This document shows positions 1 through 9,017 of a DNA stretch of 64,000 bases, piece by piece (position 1 is the first letter of the stretch; the number at the start of each line of letters is the position of its first letter). The stretch comes from Stenogyne calaminthoides (Eukaryota; Streptophyta; Magnoliopsida; Lamiales; Lamiaceae), in assembly GCA_037126765.1 (NCBI GenBank), contig JBBCBC010000026.1, positions 9,226,418 through 9,290,417 on the forward strand, read 5' to 3'. The position numbers were made by a program, and so were the translations under genes. A model generated the notes under the pieces. That model was given only the letters and a program-made list of their open reading frames with translations, was not told the DNA's origin and ran no database searches.

Positions 1-1015
1 AGTATAGTGAGCTCTCTTCAACTTGGGAAATTCTAAGTTTTTCGAGTGTTTTAGCTTTTGCGATAATAAGTTTGAGCTCTTGAGTTGCGTATAAATTTCC
101 CCCGTAACCTTACAATGTAGAGGGTCACCAGTATTTATAGGCATACACCAAGGTCACTCTTGAAAACTATCCGTTGGAGAGATAGCTTCGTGAGTTTCCT
201 CTTAAGGTGTGTGAGGAACGGCTATATTTAGGGTTTGAAACTCCCTAACACTTTTTAGGCAATAGCCTTTCATGTAGCCGGTCTTCACTTTTTGCAGTCT
301 GGAACTTTTGTACATCTGACATCTTTTTCAGTGACCTGTCACTGTCAGTGTCAGTATGGAACAGTTCTGTCTTCCTCTTTTTGACTTTTGTCTCCAGTTA
401 AAGGTAGACACCTTCAACGGCTCTTTTGGTTACAAACTCTGAGTTTGATATAACCTTAACAACACTTCTGACTTAGTTCCTTTTGTCTGCATTTGAATGT
501 CTTGGCAAATATCTATTTTCTAAGGAATCGCGATCTTCTCAAGATGTTGCATCCTTGAGATAGATATATTGATTGCCTCGAACATTCAGTTTATCTTGAA
601 AGCATTCAAGACATTCTTGAGTCTTGATAATTCTCATGCCTTAAAGTATTCTTGATCTTGATCTTGATCTTTAGTCTTGCGTCTTCAGAGTCTTCTGAGA
701 TATACTGACTGATACACTGAATCTTCACGCTGAAGTCTTGATTTACTCAAGATCCTCATCGAAGTTTTTAGTATCTCGATTTCTGCGAGTCTTGAAAACT
801 TCAGTTTCATCTTTGAAACTTCAATTTCTTGAAACATCTTGAGTTCTTGAGTCTTGAACCTATCCCTATATCACCGACTATACATTATGCAGATAACATC
901 CTGAATACTCTAAAACTGAATCCTGACTCAACTATCAAGATCATTCTGAACATGTCATACTCAGGGGTTTTGGGATCTTAATCAAAATCATATATATTAA
1001 ATTCATCTCCCAACA
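1..1015 (-). repeat. 3' LTR of element A (partial)
   Basis: This matches 12428-13434 base for base over long stretches and ends in CCCAACA at 1015, which on the minus strand is a TGTTGGG LTR start directly after a polypurine tract. Most of it differs from the 5' LTR by only scattered changes, for example a 10-bp deletion near base 26. The block at about 531-880 differs heavily and non-randomly (see findings). A TATA motif lies at 132-140 on the minus strand. Confidence 0.93.
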
Positions 1016-1029
1016 ATTTCCCCCTTTTT
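1016..1029 (-). other. Polypurine tract of element A
   Basis: Minus-strand AAAAAGGGGGAAAT lies immediately upstream of the LTR start TGTTGGG. This is the expected primer site for plus-strand DNA synthesis in an LTR retrotransposon. Confidence 0.9.
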
Positions 1030-1457
1030 GATGATGCCAAAACCTATCTTGTTACAAACATATAACCTATACTCAAGTTTCAGTTTATCCTATTACAAGA
1101 TTGGTTGTCTCCCAACAATTTCCTAAATCAGAGAATCTCCCAACAATTTAAATCATTCAAAAATTTCTTCAGTGATGAATCTCTTTAAATAGTTCATTAC
1201 CAAATACTTAAACAATTTCCCCCTTAACAACATACAATCAGTTCAGAGACATTCATTCAGCATATCAAAATAAAAGACATGTAAATAAGATAATGAGATA
1301 TTATCTTTTGAGCATAATGATAAATCTTCATTGATGATTGGTTTGAGTTACAGATTACAATGAGTTTATCAACAAAATCAAAAGGACAAAAATTTAAAGA
1401 TTACAGAATCTTCTGAGTCTTCAGTCTTCAGATTTTGGCTCTTCAGTCTTCTGCTCT
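1030..1457 (-). other. Spacer between ORF3 and the PPT of element A
   Basis: No gene is visible here. The stretch holds the 3' untranslated region after ORF3. The word CTCCCAACAATTT, which spans the PPT/LTR junction at 1007-1019, recurs at 1109-1121 and 1137-1149, and a second CCCCCTT tract lies near 1208-1216. Confidence 0.6.
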
Positions 1458-3743
1458 TCAGTTTGCTTCCATTTCAACTTCATCAGCGGGCACCTCCAGG
1501 TCAAACATTCCGAAAAATCTCTTCTTCAGCTCATTTCTCTCCTTGATGATATCCGGACTGTTTCCTGTTAAACCCAACTGACCAGCATACTGAGCAATTT
1601 CTTGAGTAATGGTCTTCTCATTCACCAAGCCATTACCAAGTCTTGGAGGAGGGTAGGAATATGGACCAGGGGCTACTATCTGTACCTCTCCTTCATCCGC
1701 AAGGTTAATCCAACTCTGTAGATACTTTGGATAGAAGGTTAGGAGATATTCAATGAATGCTTCATTCTGATCTGAGCTTTCCCCTCTCCACTCCCTGAGA
1801 ACATCATAATAGAACCAGAAGGTTCTCTTGACCTCTTCCCACATATTGTTGAGTTTGATAGACATCCATTTATCAACGTGGGGCCACTTTAGTGATTTTG
1901 ATGTCCCTTTCCTCTTGCTCGCAAACTTCTTGAATTCACTCCTTCGCTTCTGCTCTTCGTCTATCTTCTTTCTGATCACAGACGCGCCTGAGACCGAAGC
2001 AGCAGCTTTCTTAGCTTGTTCTATGTGGAGTGTCTTCAGAGCATCTCTTGTGTTGAAGACTTTCTTCTGAGGTTGAGACTCAAATTCTTCAACATCTACA
2101 TCATCCAGAATCAGTTTTCTCTGGATTGGCTTAGAAGCCTTTGCACGCTTGCTTTCAGTTTGAACAACGCCCAAGGCTTTCCTCTTCATAGGTAGTTCAG
2201 TAGCAGCCTGGCTTGTTCCAACCTTTGCTCTAGCACCCAGTTTCTCTCTTGCAACATCAAGCATAGTTTGCTCAGAAACTCGAGTGTAGATAGGCTTCTC
2301 CACTTGAGCGAAATTCAACTTCTCAGTAGCTTCGACTTCTTTTAAGGCTTTGGCTAGGTTATACATTTCAGCATCTTTCTGAGCCTTTTTCTCCAAAGTA
2401 CGTGCCATGAACTTCTTGAGGTCTTCACCTTCCTTTTCCCCCTTCTTGGCACCGTAATTTGGAAGAAGTCTGGAGAGTGCTGTGTCCATGTGATATTGCT
2501 CTTTGCTCACACAGCGAATCTCTCCTGCTATCTGATCTTGTTCGTCTTCCAGCCTCCTTAGATGGTTCTTGGCCACAGAAAATTCTTCAGATAAATGGGC
2601 AAACTGGCCAGAGAGTGCTTCTTTAAGCATTTCTGTCATCTTGGTCATGAGCACTGAGCTCATTTCCTCAACAGCAGATTTTATCATCACTTCATTCCTC
2701 TCTGCCAATTTCACCTCTAGAAATGCAATTGACTCCTGGTGCTTCTGTTTCATTTCAGCACTGAGCTCAGCCTTGACTCCCTCCAGCTTTTCATTCAGCT
2801 TATCTTCCATGGAGGTCATCTGTGAGGTCAGAGTGTTTTGGATTAGCACCAGCTCTGAAGAGTGACTAAGACTTTCCATCTTCTGAGCTTGGTTGGCCAA
2901 TGTTTCTTCCATCTGAGCAATCTTGATCATCATTGGCTCAACCTTCTCAAGTTTCTCCATCAAGGGAGTGAGGTCGATCTCAGGAACCTTCTGCACCTCC
3001 TGTGCTGTCTGATCATCCTGAGCTTCAGCTTCATCCTGAGCTCCAGTCTCCAACTGAGCCTCAGTCTGTTTATCAGACAATTCAGAATTAAAGATAGAAC
3101 TTTCAGTAACTTTGGCATAATTGTTAATAGTGCCAAAAGGTACCTGAAGAGTGCTAGCTTCAGTCTGAGGTTGACCAATTTCAGGTTGATCAGCACGAGA
3201 AGTTTCCTTCTCCATCTGAGACTGATCCTCAACATCTCCCTGTTGGTCCCCATCTCCATCTTGAGATTTGTCTCCGCTGCTAGGGGCACCACCTTCAGTT
3301 GCTTTCCTCTCAGCTAACTTCCTCTGAACCAGCTCATCAAAATCGGAGTTTTTCATCCTGAGCTTTGTCCTCCTGAACCCTGAGAAGTTGGTCAGGAAGG
3401 CTGTCTCCTCATTCCACCAGTCTTCCCCTTTGAATGCAGCAATATCAAGCATCTCGGGAAGAGTCTGATTGAGGATGAACACAGTCGACCTTAATCTGAA
3501 GAAGACATGTTGCAGATCAGGGTATGAGCTGAGCTCAGGGTATCGGTCAAGAATGAACCGTTCCCCCTTGCTCCTCCACTCGCCTTCTTCAGCTTCTCCC
3601 TTCTTCCATCTAGGGCTCTCTGCTTCAGTTGAAGCATCAGCTGAGGGATCAAGCAGTAGATCACTCAGGAGCTCATCAAGAATATTCTGCTCCTGAGGCT
3701 CAGCAGCCTCTGATTGTTGAACAGTCAGGTCCTCAGTTTGCAT
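1458..3743 (-). CDS. Element A ORF3, central coiled coil and C-terminal domain (761 aa)
   Basis: This is the main part of the accessory ORF between RNase H and the 3' LTR. The first 230 residues are rich in Glu, Gln and Asp. From about residue 260 to 480 there are heptad-like Leu/Met/Ile repeats with dense Lys and Glu, typical of a long coiled coil. A basic stretch follows (PMKRKALGVV, then KKIDEEQKRR), and the last 140 residues form a compact Trp/Tyr-rich domain ending RFFGMFDLEVPADEVEMEAN. That end aligns with the ORF3 ends of elements C and H (for example RIFDVPQSLREMPEGY). I see no signal peptide and no transmembrane helix, so it does not look like an envelope glycoprotein despite its env-like position. 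It continues in frame from the next ORF upstream across a single TAG near 3760. Function is unknown; a nucleic-acid-binding or particle-associated structural role is only a guess. Confidence 0.75.
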   Translation of the reverse strand: MQTEDLTVQQSEAAEPQEQNILDELLSDLLLDPSADASTEAESPRWKKGEAEEGEWRSKGERFILDRYPELSSYPDLQHVFFRLRSTVFILNQTLPEMLDIAAFKGEDWWNEETAFLTNFSGFRRTKLRMKNSDFDELVQRKLAERKATEGGAPSSGDKSQDGDGDQQGDVEDQSQMEKETSRADQPEIGQPQTEASTLQVPFGTINNYAKVTESSIFNSELSDKQTEAQLETGAQDEAEAQDDQTAQEVQKVPEIDLTPLMEKLEKVEPMMIKIAQMEETLANQAQKMESLSHSSELVLIQNTLTSQMTSMEDKLNEKLEGVKAELSAEMKQKHQESIAFLEVKLAERNEVMIKSAVEEMSSVLMTKMTEMLKEALSGQFAHLSEEFSVAKNHLRRLEDEQDQIAGEIRCVSKEQYHMDTALSRLLPNYGAKKGEKEGEDLKKFMARTLEKKAQKDAEMYNLAKALKEVEATEKLNFAQVEKPIYTRVSEQTMLDVAREKLGARAKVGTSQAATELPMKRKALGVVQTESKRAKASKPIQRKLILDDVDVEEFESQPQKKVFNTRDALKTLHIEQAKKAAASVSGASVIRKKIDEEQKRRSEFKKFASKRKGTSKSLKWPHVDKWMSIKLNNMWEEVKRTFWFYYDVLREWRGESSDQNEAFIEYLLTFYPKYLQSWINLADEGEVQIVAPGPYSYPPPRLGNGLVNEKTITQEIAQYAGQLGLTGNSPDIIKERNELKKRFFGMFDLEVPADEVEMEAN

Positions 3744-3761
3744 CTGAGTGGGTTCTAGGAC

Positions 3762-4637
3762 CTAAGCTGGCATATCCTCAGATTGACTCTGAGTTGGCTC
3801 TTCTGCTGTCTGAGCTGACACTTTTTCAGTAGGAATCTCTGAGGCCTGAGTTCCTTTGAAAATTTCCTGAGAAATTTTGTCTGAACTGAGCGAAGTCTCA
3901 AGCACCTCAGAGAAGACCTGCTCCTCAATCTGTTCTTGTGCCTTAGAGATAACCTGAGCCAAAACTTGCAATGGTGAACTCTGAGCGGTTTGGCCCTCAG
4001 GTTGAATCTCCTCAGAATCACTGCCATCTTCATCGGTGAGAACCACCAATCTTCTGCGCTTTGGGGCAAGGTTCTTCTGCTTCATCATTTTTGCACCCTG
4101 CTCCTTCTTCGCCTCCAACAAATTCTTCCCCCTGGCTTGTTGAGTCTCTTTTTCAGCAGCAACCGGTGATTCTACCTTCTTTTCTCTCTTCCCCCTGATG
4201 GCATGCTTCTTCACAGCAATGGGCTTGAAGAGAATTTTGGACTTAGGGAATGGGGTCGAATTGGCGAAGATATCCTCCTCCTCTCTGCACATCTCCAAAA
4301 TATAAGCTATTTTGGTTGCATGGTGGATCTTGCCTTTTATTGAGATCGCCCCGTCAACCTTCTTCAAAACTTTAGTCTGCTCACTCACCGTCTGAATCAA
4401 AAATTTCAGCCAGTTGAAGTCGGTGGTGGGTGAGGCCTCTATAGCCGCCATCAATCTGAGCTTCGGGGTACTGATCTGCTCAAAACTCCCCGCAAGACTC
4501 ATGATGCTCTTGCTCACAATATCCATCAAAACACGATATTGTGGCCTCAAGTGCCTTTTATGCAGTGTCGCCTCAAATTTCACAGGATTCTCAGCAATCC
4601 TATCTAAGTACTCCTTCTCTCTACCCGACATATACAT
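3762..4637 (-). CDS. Element A ORF3, second half of the N-terminal domain and acidic linker (291 aa)
   Basis: This piece is in the same frame as the 761-aa ORF and is separated from it by one TAG stop (the codon after MPA). Residues 1-150 contain LHKRHLRPQYRVLMDIVSKS and FNWLKFLIQTVSEQ. These align with the ORF3 of element H (KRKYRLLFDVLSKSILGISF, then INWHGALKAVLVQE), so this domain is conserved between element families. The pattern resembles the N-terminal domain that Pfam calls putative plant transposon protein (I believe PF20167), found in many plant retrotransposon ORFs; this is a resemblance I cannot test here. After residue 150 the protein is basic (KKHAIRGKREKK), then Gln/Glu/Ser-rich and apparently disordered. 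Confidence 0.7.
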   Translation of the reverse strand: MYMSGREKEYLDRIAENPVKFEATLHKRHLRPQYRVLMDIVSKSIMSLAGSFEQISTPKLRLMAAIEASPTTDFNWLKFLIQTVSEQTKVLKKVDGAISIKGKIHHATKIAYILEMCREEEDIFANSTPFPKSKILFKPIAVKKHAIRGKREKKVESPVAAEKETQQARGKNLLEAKKEQGAKMMKQKNLAPKRRRLVVLTDEDGSDSEEIQPEGQTAQSSPLQVLAQVISKAQEQIEEQVFSEVLETSLSSDKISQEIFKGTQASEIPTEKVSAQTAEEPTQSQSEDMPA

Positions 4638-4963
4638 CGCAGGATCCTCTCCTCTATCACATGAACTATATACAAATCCCTCTCAAAATCGACGTATTTG
4701 GACGACCGTGCTAAATGTGATACAGTAATCTTAGAATGTAAACCATCCTCCTCATCTATCTCCAGATTATAGATGAATTCGATTACCTCTTTCGAAAACT
4801 CTTGATCCGGTCGGCTTGCGACGAGATGGGTGAGTTTAGCCAGTCGAATCATATGCAGAGCCTCCTCTTCTGGCTTTGAGTTGTTTGTGCTTTCGAGTGA
4901 GACAACGAACTCGTACCATGGCTTGTTGGTTTTGGCTAATCTCTCGAACAAGGTTGGGGCCAT
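4604..4963 (-). CDS. Element A ORF3, N-terminus (119 aa, frameshifted into the next piece)
   Basis: It starts at an ATG in good plant context (tctaaaATGG) and begins MAPTLFERLAKTNKPWYEF. The stretch EVIEFIYNLEIDEED matches EALEFLRNLEITSPGDEF in element H at the same relative place, which supports this start. It overlaps the 291-aa ORF by 34 bases in another frame, so one indel near 4620-4650 separates them. Joined conceptually, ORF3 of A would have about 1165 codons with one frameshift and one stop, much better preserved than the pol region. The leader upstream looks like a plant gene promoter and 5' UTR (see next entry). Confidence 0.7.
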   Translation of the reverse strand: MAPTLFERLAKTNKPWYEFVVSLESTNNSKPEEEALHMIRLAKLTHLVASRPDQEFSKEVIEFIYNLEIDEEDGLHSKITVSHLARSSKYVDFERDLYIVHVIEERILRCICRVERRST

Positions 4964-5100
4964 TTTAGAGATTGATTGAAGAAATGAAGTTTTAGGGTTT
5001 GGGAATTTCTGGGCAAAGGGATTTTTAATTTGCAGAGGATTTGGGAACGAAGGGTTTGATAAAGTTTTGGCTTGAATGGCTTATTGGGGTATATATAGCT
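4964..5100 (-). promoter_or_regulatory. Gene-like leader of ORF3: TATA box and telo-box
   Basis: On the minus strand CTATATATA (5090-5098) lies 127 bases before the ORF3 ATG. An AAACCCTA telo-box (4993-5000) and a pyrimidine-rich CTTCATTTCTTCAATCAATC stretch follow just before the ATG. This is the arrangement of a plant housekeeping-type promoter and 5' UTR rather than a retrotransposon intergenic spacer. That it drives a separate transcript is inference. Confidence 0.5.
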
Positions 5101-5638
5101 TCGAGATCATGGGGAATCGCGTTGATTAGGTGAAAAGCAACGGTTGAGATTAATTTCCGATTAATCGGGTATACGAACCGAAGATCTCCGAAAAGTAAGC
5201 CGCCAAAACATCCTCATTGGTCATTAATGTAACAGAGCATTAAATGACTGTTGACCTTCTTCGGAATTTAAAACGATCCCGCCCAAAAACATTCCTCAGG
5301 TGTTTTGGTATTTATTGCGAATGATTACTGAGTTTCACTAAAGCAATAAATGAGTCGCATGAGTCATTACTTCTTCAGACTAATTTTCCTCTATCAGTCT
5401 TACTGAGTACTGACCTTGATAAAATGTCAGTATAATACTGAGTATTGAATGGGTTCAGTAAAATCCTGAGTACTGACCTTCAGTAAATCTGAGTTTTCTG
5501 AGACTCAGTTCAGTATTTCCATTTTATCATGAGCTTCTCAGTAGAATTCTGAGAAAACTTCATGCATCTGAAAATCTTCAATTTTTCAGATTTACTCTAT
5601 ACACCTGGATCTAACATCCCTAATTCAACTGAAAGTTC
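5101..5638 (-). other. Spacer between RNase H and ORF3 of element A
   Basis: No ORF is convincing here. The stretch is dense in CTGAG/CTCAG words; TGAGTACTGACCTT occurs twice, at 5404-5417 and 5467-5480. The same vocabulary fills the LTR of A (for example 13000-13280). It may be a U3-like or regulatory region, but nothing more can be said. Confidence 0.5.
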
Positions 5639-7105
5639 CTAAAATCTTGATTCAGCCAAAGGTTTAGTCAAGATATCAGCTCTCTGCTTATCAGTATGAA
5701 TTTTCTCCATCCTTATGTCCTTCTTCTCGACATGATCTCTGATGAAATGATGTCTGATATCCACATGCTTGCATCTGGTGTGCAATATCGGATTTTGTGA
5801 AATAGAAATGACACTATTATTGTCACAAAATATTGGTACTTCATTGGCTACAACTTTATAATCCCTTAATTGTTGTCTGAGCCAAAGAATCTGAGCACAA
5901 CAGCTTCCTGCAGCCATGTATTCAGCTTCAGTAGTACTGGTTGCTACTGAGGTCTGTGTCTTCTAAAACCAAGATATCAGCTTACTTCCTAGAAATTGAC
6001 AAGTTCCTGTAGTGGACTTCCTGTCAATCCTGCAACCTCCATAATCAGCATCTGAGTAACCAGTTAATTCAAGGTTATCATCAGCTGGATACCATAATCC
6101 TCTATTCACTGTGCCTTTAAGATACTTCAGTATCTTTTTGGCAGCCTCCATGTGACTAGCCTTAGGATTAGCTTGGTACCTTGCACATTTCCCAACATCA
6201 AATGTTATATCTGGCCTACTTGCTGTGAGATAGAGCAATGATCCAATGATTCCTCTATAATCAGTATGACTCACTGATTTGCCTTCAGAATCAGGATCCA
6301 TCTTGTAGTTAGTATTCATAGGAATCCTAACTGCATTGCAATTCTGTACACCATATTTGGCAATCAGATCTCTGGTGTACTTTGCCTGGTTGATGAATAT
6401 TCCTTCATTTGATTGTTTCACTTGAAGACCTAGAAAGAAATTCATCTCTCCCATCATTGACATCTCAAACTTGCCTTTCATCAGTGTTGAAAACTTTTCA
6501 CACAGCTGATGGTTTGGAGATCCAAAAATGATATCATCAACATATATCTGAACCAGTAAGATATCTTCCCCATCTTCTATCCTGAACAGAGTTCTATCAA
6601 CAGTTCCTTTGACAAAACCATGGTCAGTAAGAAACTGAGAAAGAGTATCATACCATGCTCTGGGTGCTTGCTTGAGACCATACAAAGCTTTTCTGAGCCT
6701 GTAAACTTGGTCATTCTATTTGAAACCAGGAGGTTGTTCCACATAAACCCCTTCTTTAAGCACACCGTTCATAAATGCACTTTTCACATCCATTTGATAG
6801 ACTGTGAACTTCATGTGGGCAGCATATGCAAGAAACAATCTGATGGCTTCTAGTCTTGCAACAGGTGCAAAGGTTTCATCATAATCCTAGCCTTCTTCTT
6901 GGGAATAACCTTGTGCAAATAGCCTTGCCTTGTTTCTTACAATGTTGTTGTTTTCATCTCTTTTATTCTTGAAAACCCACTTGGTTCCAATGACATTGTG
7001 CCTTTCAGGTCTATCTACTAGCTCCCATACTTCATTCCTTGAGAATTGATTCACTTCATCTTGCATAGCAAAGAATCCAATGAGAATCTTGTAGAGCTTC
7101 ACCAA
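5639..7105 (-). pseudogene. Element A pol: reverse transcriptase and RNase H, one frame with in-frame stops
   Basis: The whole span is one reading frame interrupted by TAG stops near 6888, 6718 and 5960. The RT starts with a conserved W-VFKNKRDENNN region, continues through GYSQEEG, then KALYGLKQAPRAWYDTLSQF and the catalytic YVDD box (VQIYVDDIIFGS). RNase H follows with SDADYGGC, STTEAEYMAAGSCC, FCDNNSVISISQNP and KHVDIRHHFIRDHVEKKDIR, and ends ADILTKPLAESRF before another TAG. These are the canonical motifs of Ty1/copia pol, with the SIRE-like ends. The frame is intact apart from stops, all TAG, so the region is a recently inactivated or badly called copy rather than an ancient one. Confidence 0.9.
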
Positions 7106-8895
7106 TCTCGATGAGCTCTTTTTCTCCGATAGGAAGCGGCCGAGAATAGTGCACTCTCACCATGGAACCTTCTTGTCTTAACACCTTCAGTTAGATCACC
7201 CACAATCTGACTTGTAGGATGACTATCTAACCATTTCCTTCTTGATGTTCCCCTTCAATAATATCCTCAACATTTGAAATGTTAGTTTCATTAATTCAAT
7301 AAACTTCGAGGAACAACGAGAAAAGAAAAGGAATCATCTTCCTCGGGGAAATTCTATTGAGAACATTGTCGAGACATTTGTTCCCCTTTGTTGATAGATT
7401 CAGAATTTGCCTCACCGTTTGTGACCACATCTTCATTGACATCACATACCGAGTCCGAATCGGTGTCTGCTCGTTATTGGTCACCTTTGGAGTGTTGGTT
7501 TTCTGAGTCTCACCATCCTCGACTTCTTCTTTTCAGGTTCAGTGGATGATTTATCTTTCTGTTTCAGGCTTAATCTGGTGATCCTCTTAGTCAGTTCATC
7601 TGCATCATGTTCCTGTTTCTTCTGAACACAAATAGATTCATCAAAAACAACATGAGGTGTTTCTTCCACAATAAGAGTCCTACAGTTGTAAACTCTGAAA
7701 GCTTTTATCGACTTTGAAATATCCTAAGAATATTCCTTCATCGACTTTTTATCAAATGTTTTCAACCGATCTTTACCATTATTGTGTATGAAACATTTGC
7801 AACCAAACACACAAAAGAAAGAAACAAGAGGCTTCCTTTCATTCCAAAGCTCATAGGGTGTTTTGCCTTGACTCTTGGTCAGCATGGATCTATTCTGTGA
7901 GTAGCATGCAGTGTTGACGACTTTTCAAATTTCAAAACCTTTTAGGAATATCGACTTCATTATCATTGTCCTTGCGAACTCTTTTCGAGTCCTGTTTCTT
8001 CTTTCAAAGAACACCATTTTGTTGTTGCAGCTGATGTTTCATGTGAAATTCCATTTTCTGCACAATAATCAGATATGATATGATTTATAAATTCAGTTCC
8101 TTTGTCGATCTCGATTTTGACCACACTCGATTTTTTCTCAATCTTGAGCCTTTTCAATGAATTACGCAAATTTATCTCGAGTCTCTTTCTTCTTGAAAAG
8201 AATATGACCCAAGATATATCTTGAGTAGTCATCAACTAATATCAATGTGTATTTCACGCCATTAGTGCCGACTTAGTGTTATAGGACCAAAAAGATCCAT
8301 ATCAAAGAATCGAAGTATTCTCGTTAGAAACCTCTACTTTGCTTTTAAAATGATGCTTTAACTTGTTTTCCTTTAACGCATGCATCACAAATATGTTCCT
8401 TCTTGAATACTTCATTAGGCAACCCTCTCACAAAGAGCTAATCTTGCAAGCTTGTTCGGGGTTTTGAAATTTAGGTGATTCATTCTTTTATGCCCATAAC
8501 CAACCGGTATCTGTGGAACTTTTAGCAACTAAACATGTATCTTTAGGAGTTGAACTCCAATCGACCAAGATACACATTTCCTTTTCTTGTACCCGGTCGA
8601 GAAATACTTTTCTCGTGATGTATCATCTTTCACAAAACATAAGTTCTTAGAGAACTCAACATTAAAACCCTTATCACGAAATTGGCTAATTGAAAGCGGG
8701 TTATGCTTCAATCCGGATACATATGAAACAAAGATGGATATGAATCGAGTCGATTTCCAAAGTCCCATATCCTTCAGTCTGTCCCTTGGAGTTATCTCCA
8801 AAAGTGATCTTTGGGCCTCTTTGTTCAACATAGTCACTGAGTATCTTCTTGTATCCTGTCATATGTCTTGAACATCCACTGTCAAGATACCACAT
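7106..8895 (-). pseudogene. Element A protease, GAG-pre-integrase and integrase, heavily frameshifted
   Basis: Reading leftward from 8895, WYLDSGCSRHMTG carries the protease DSG triad. VSGLKHNPLSISQF (near 8700) is the GAG-pre-integrase region. The integrase core survives in pieces: DKGTEF and ISHETSAATT at 7963-8235, and the C-terminal EETPHVVFDES at 7669. Adjacent pieces lie in different frames, and the small indels fall repeatedly where CTGA or TCAG would be expected, giving CGA-rich sequence. The pieces still align collinearly with the integrase of element E (15267-16444). Because the damage is word-specific, part of the frameshifting may be sequencing error. Confidence 0.8.
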
Positions 8896-9017
8896 CAGGA
8901 GCTTTTTTGTCTCTGCTCATTAGTGCCATGTGATCTTTAGTCAGTTCACTGCCCTTGTTTTCCTCCTGAAAAATAGATCAATTCTTAGGTACCCAATTTG
9001 TGTAGGGTCCTACAAGG

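Noticed and set aside
1458..4963. ORF3 as an envelope glycoprotein
   Set aside because: No signal peptide, no transmembrane helix, no Cys-rich ectodomain; mainly coiled coil and charged linkers.
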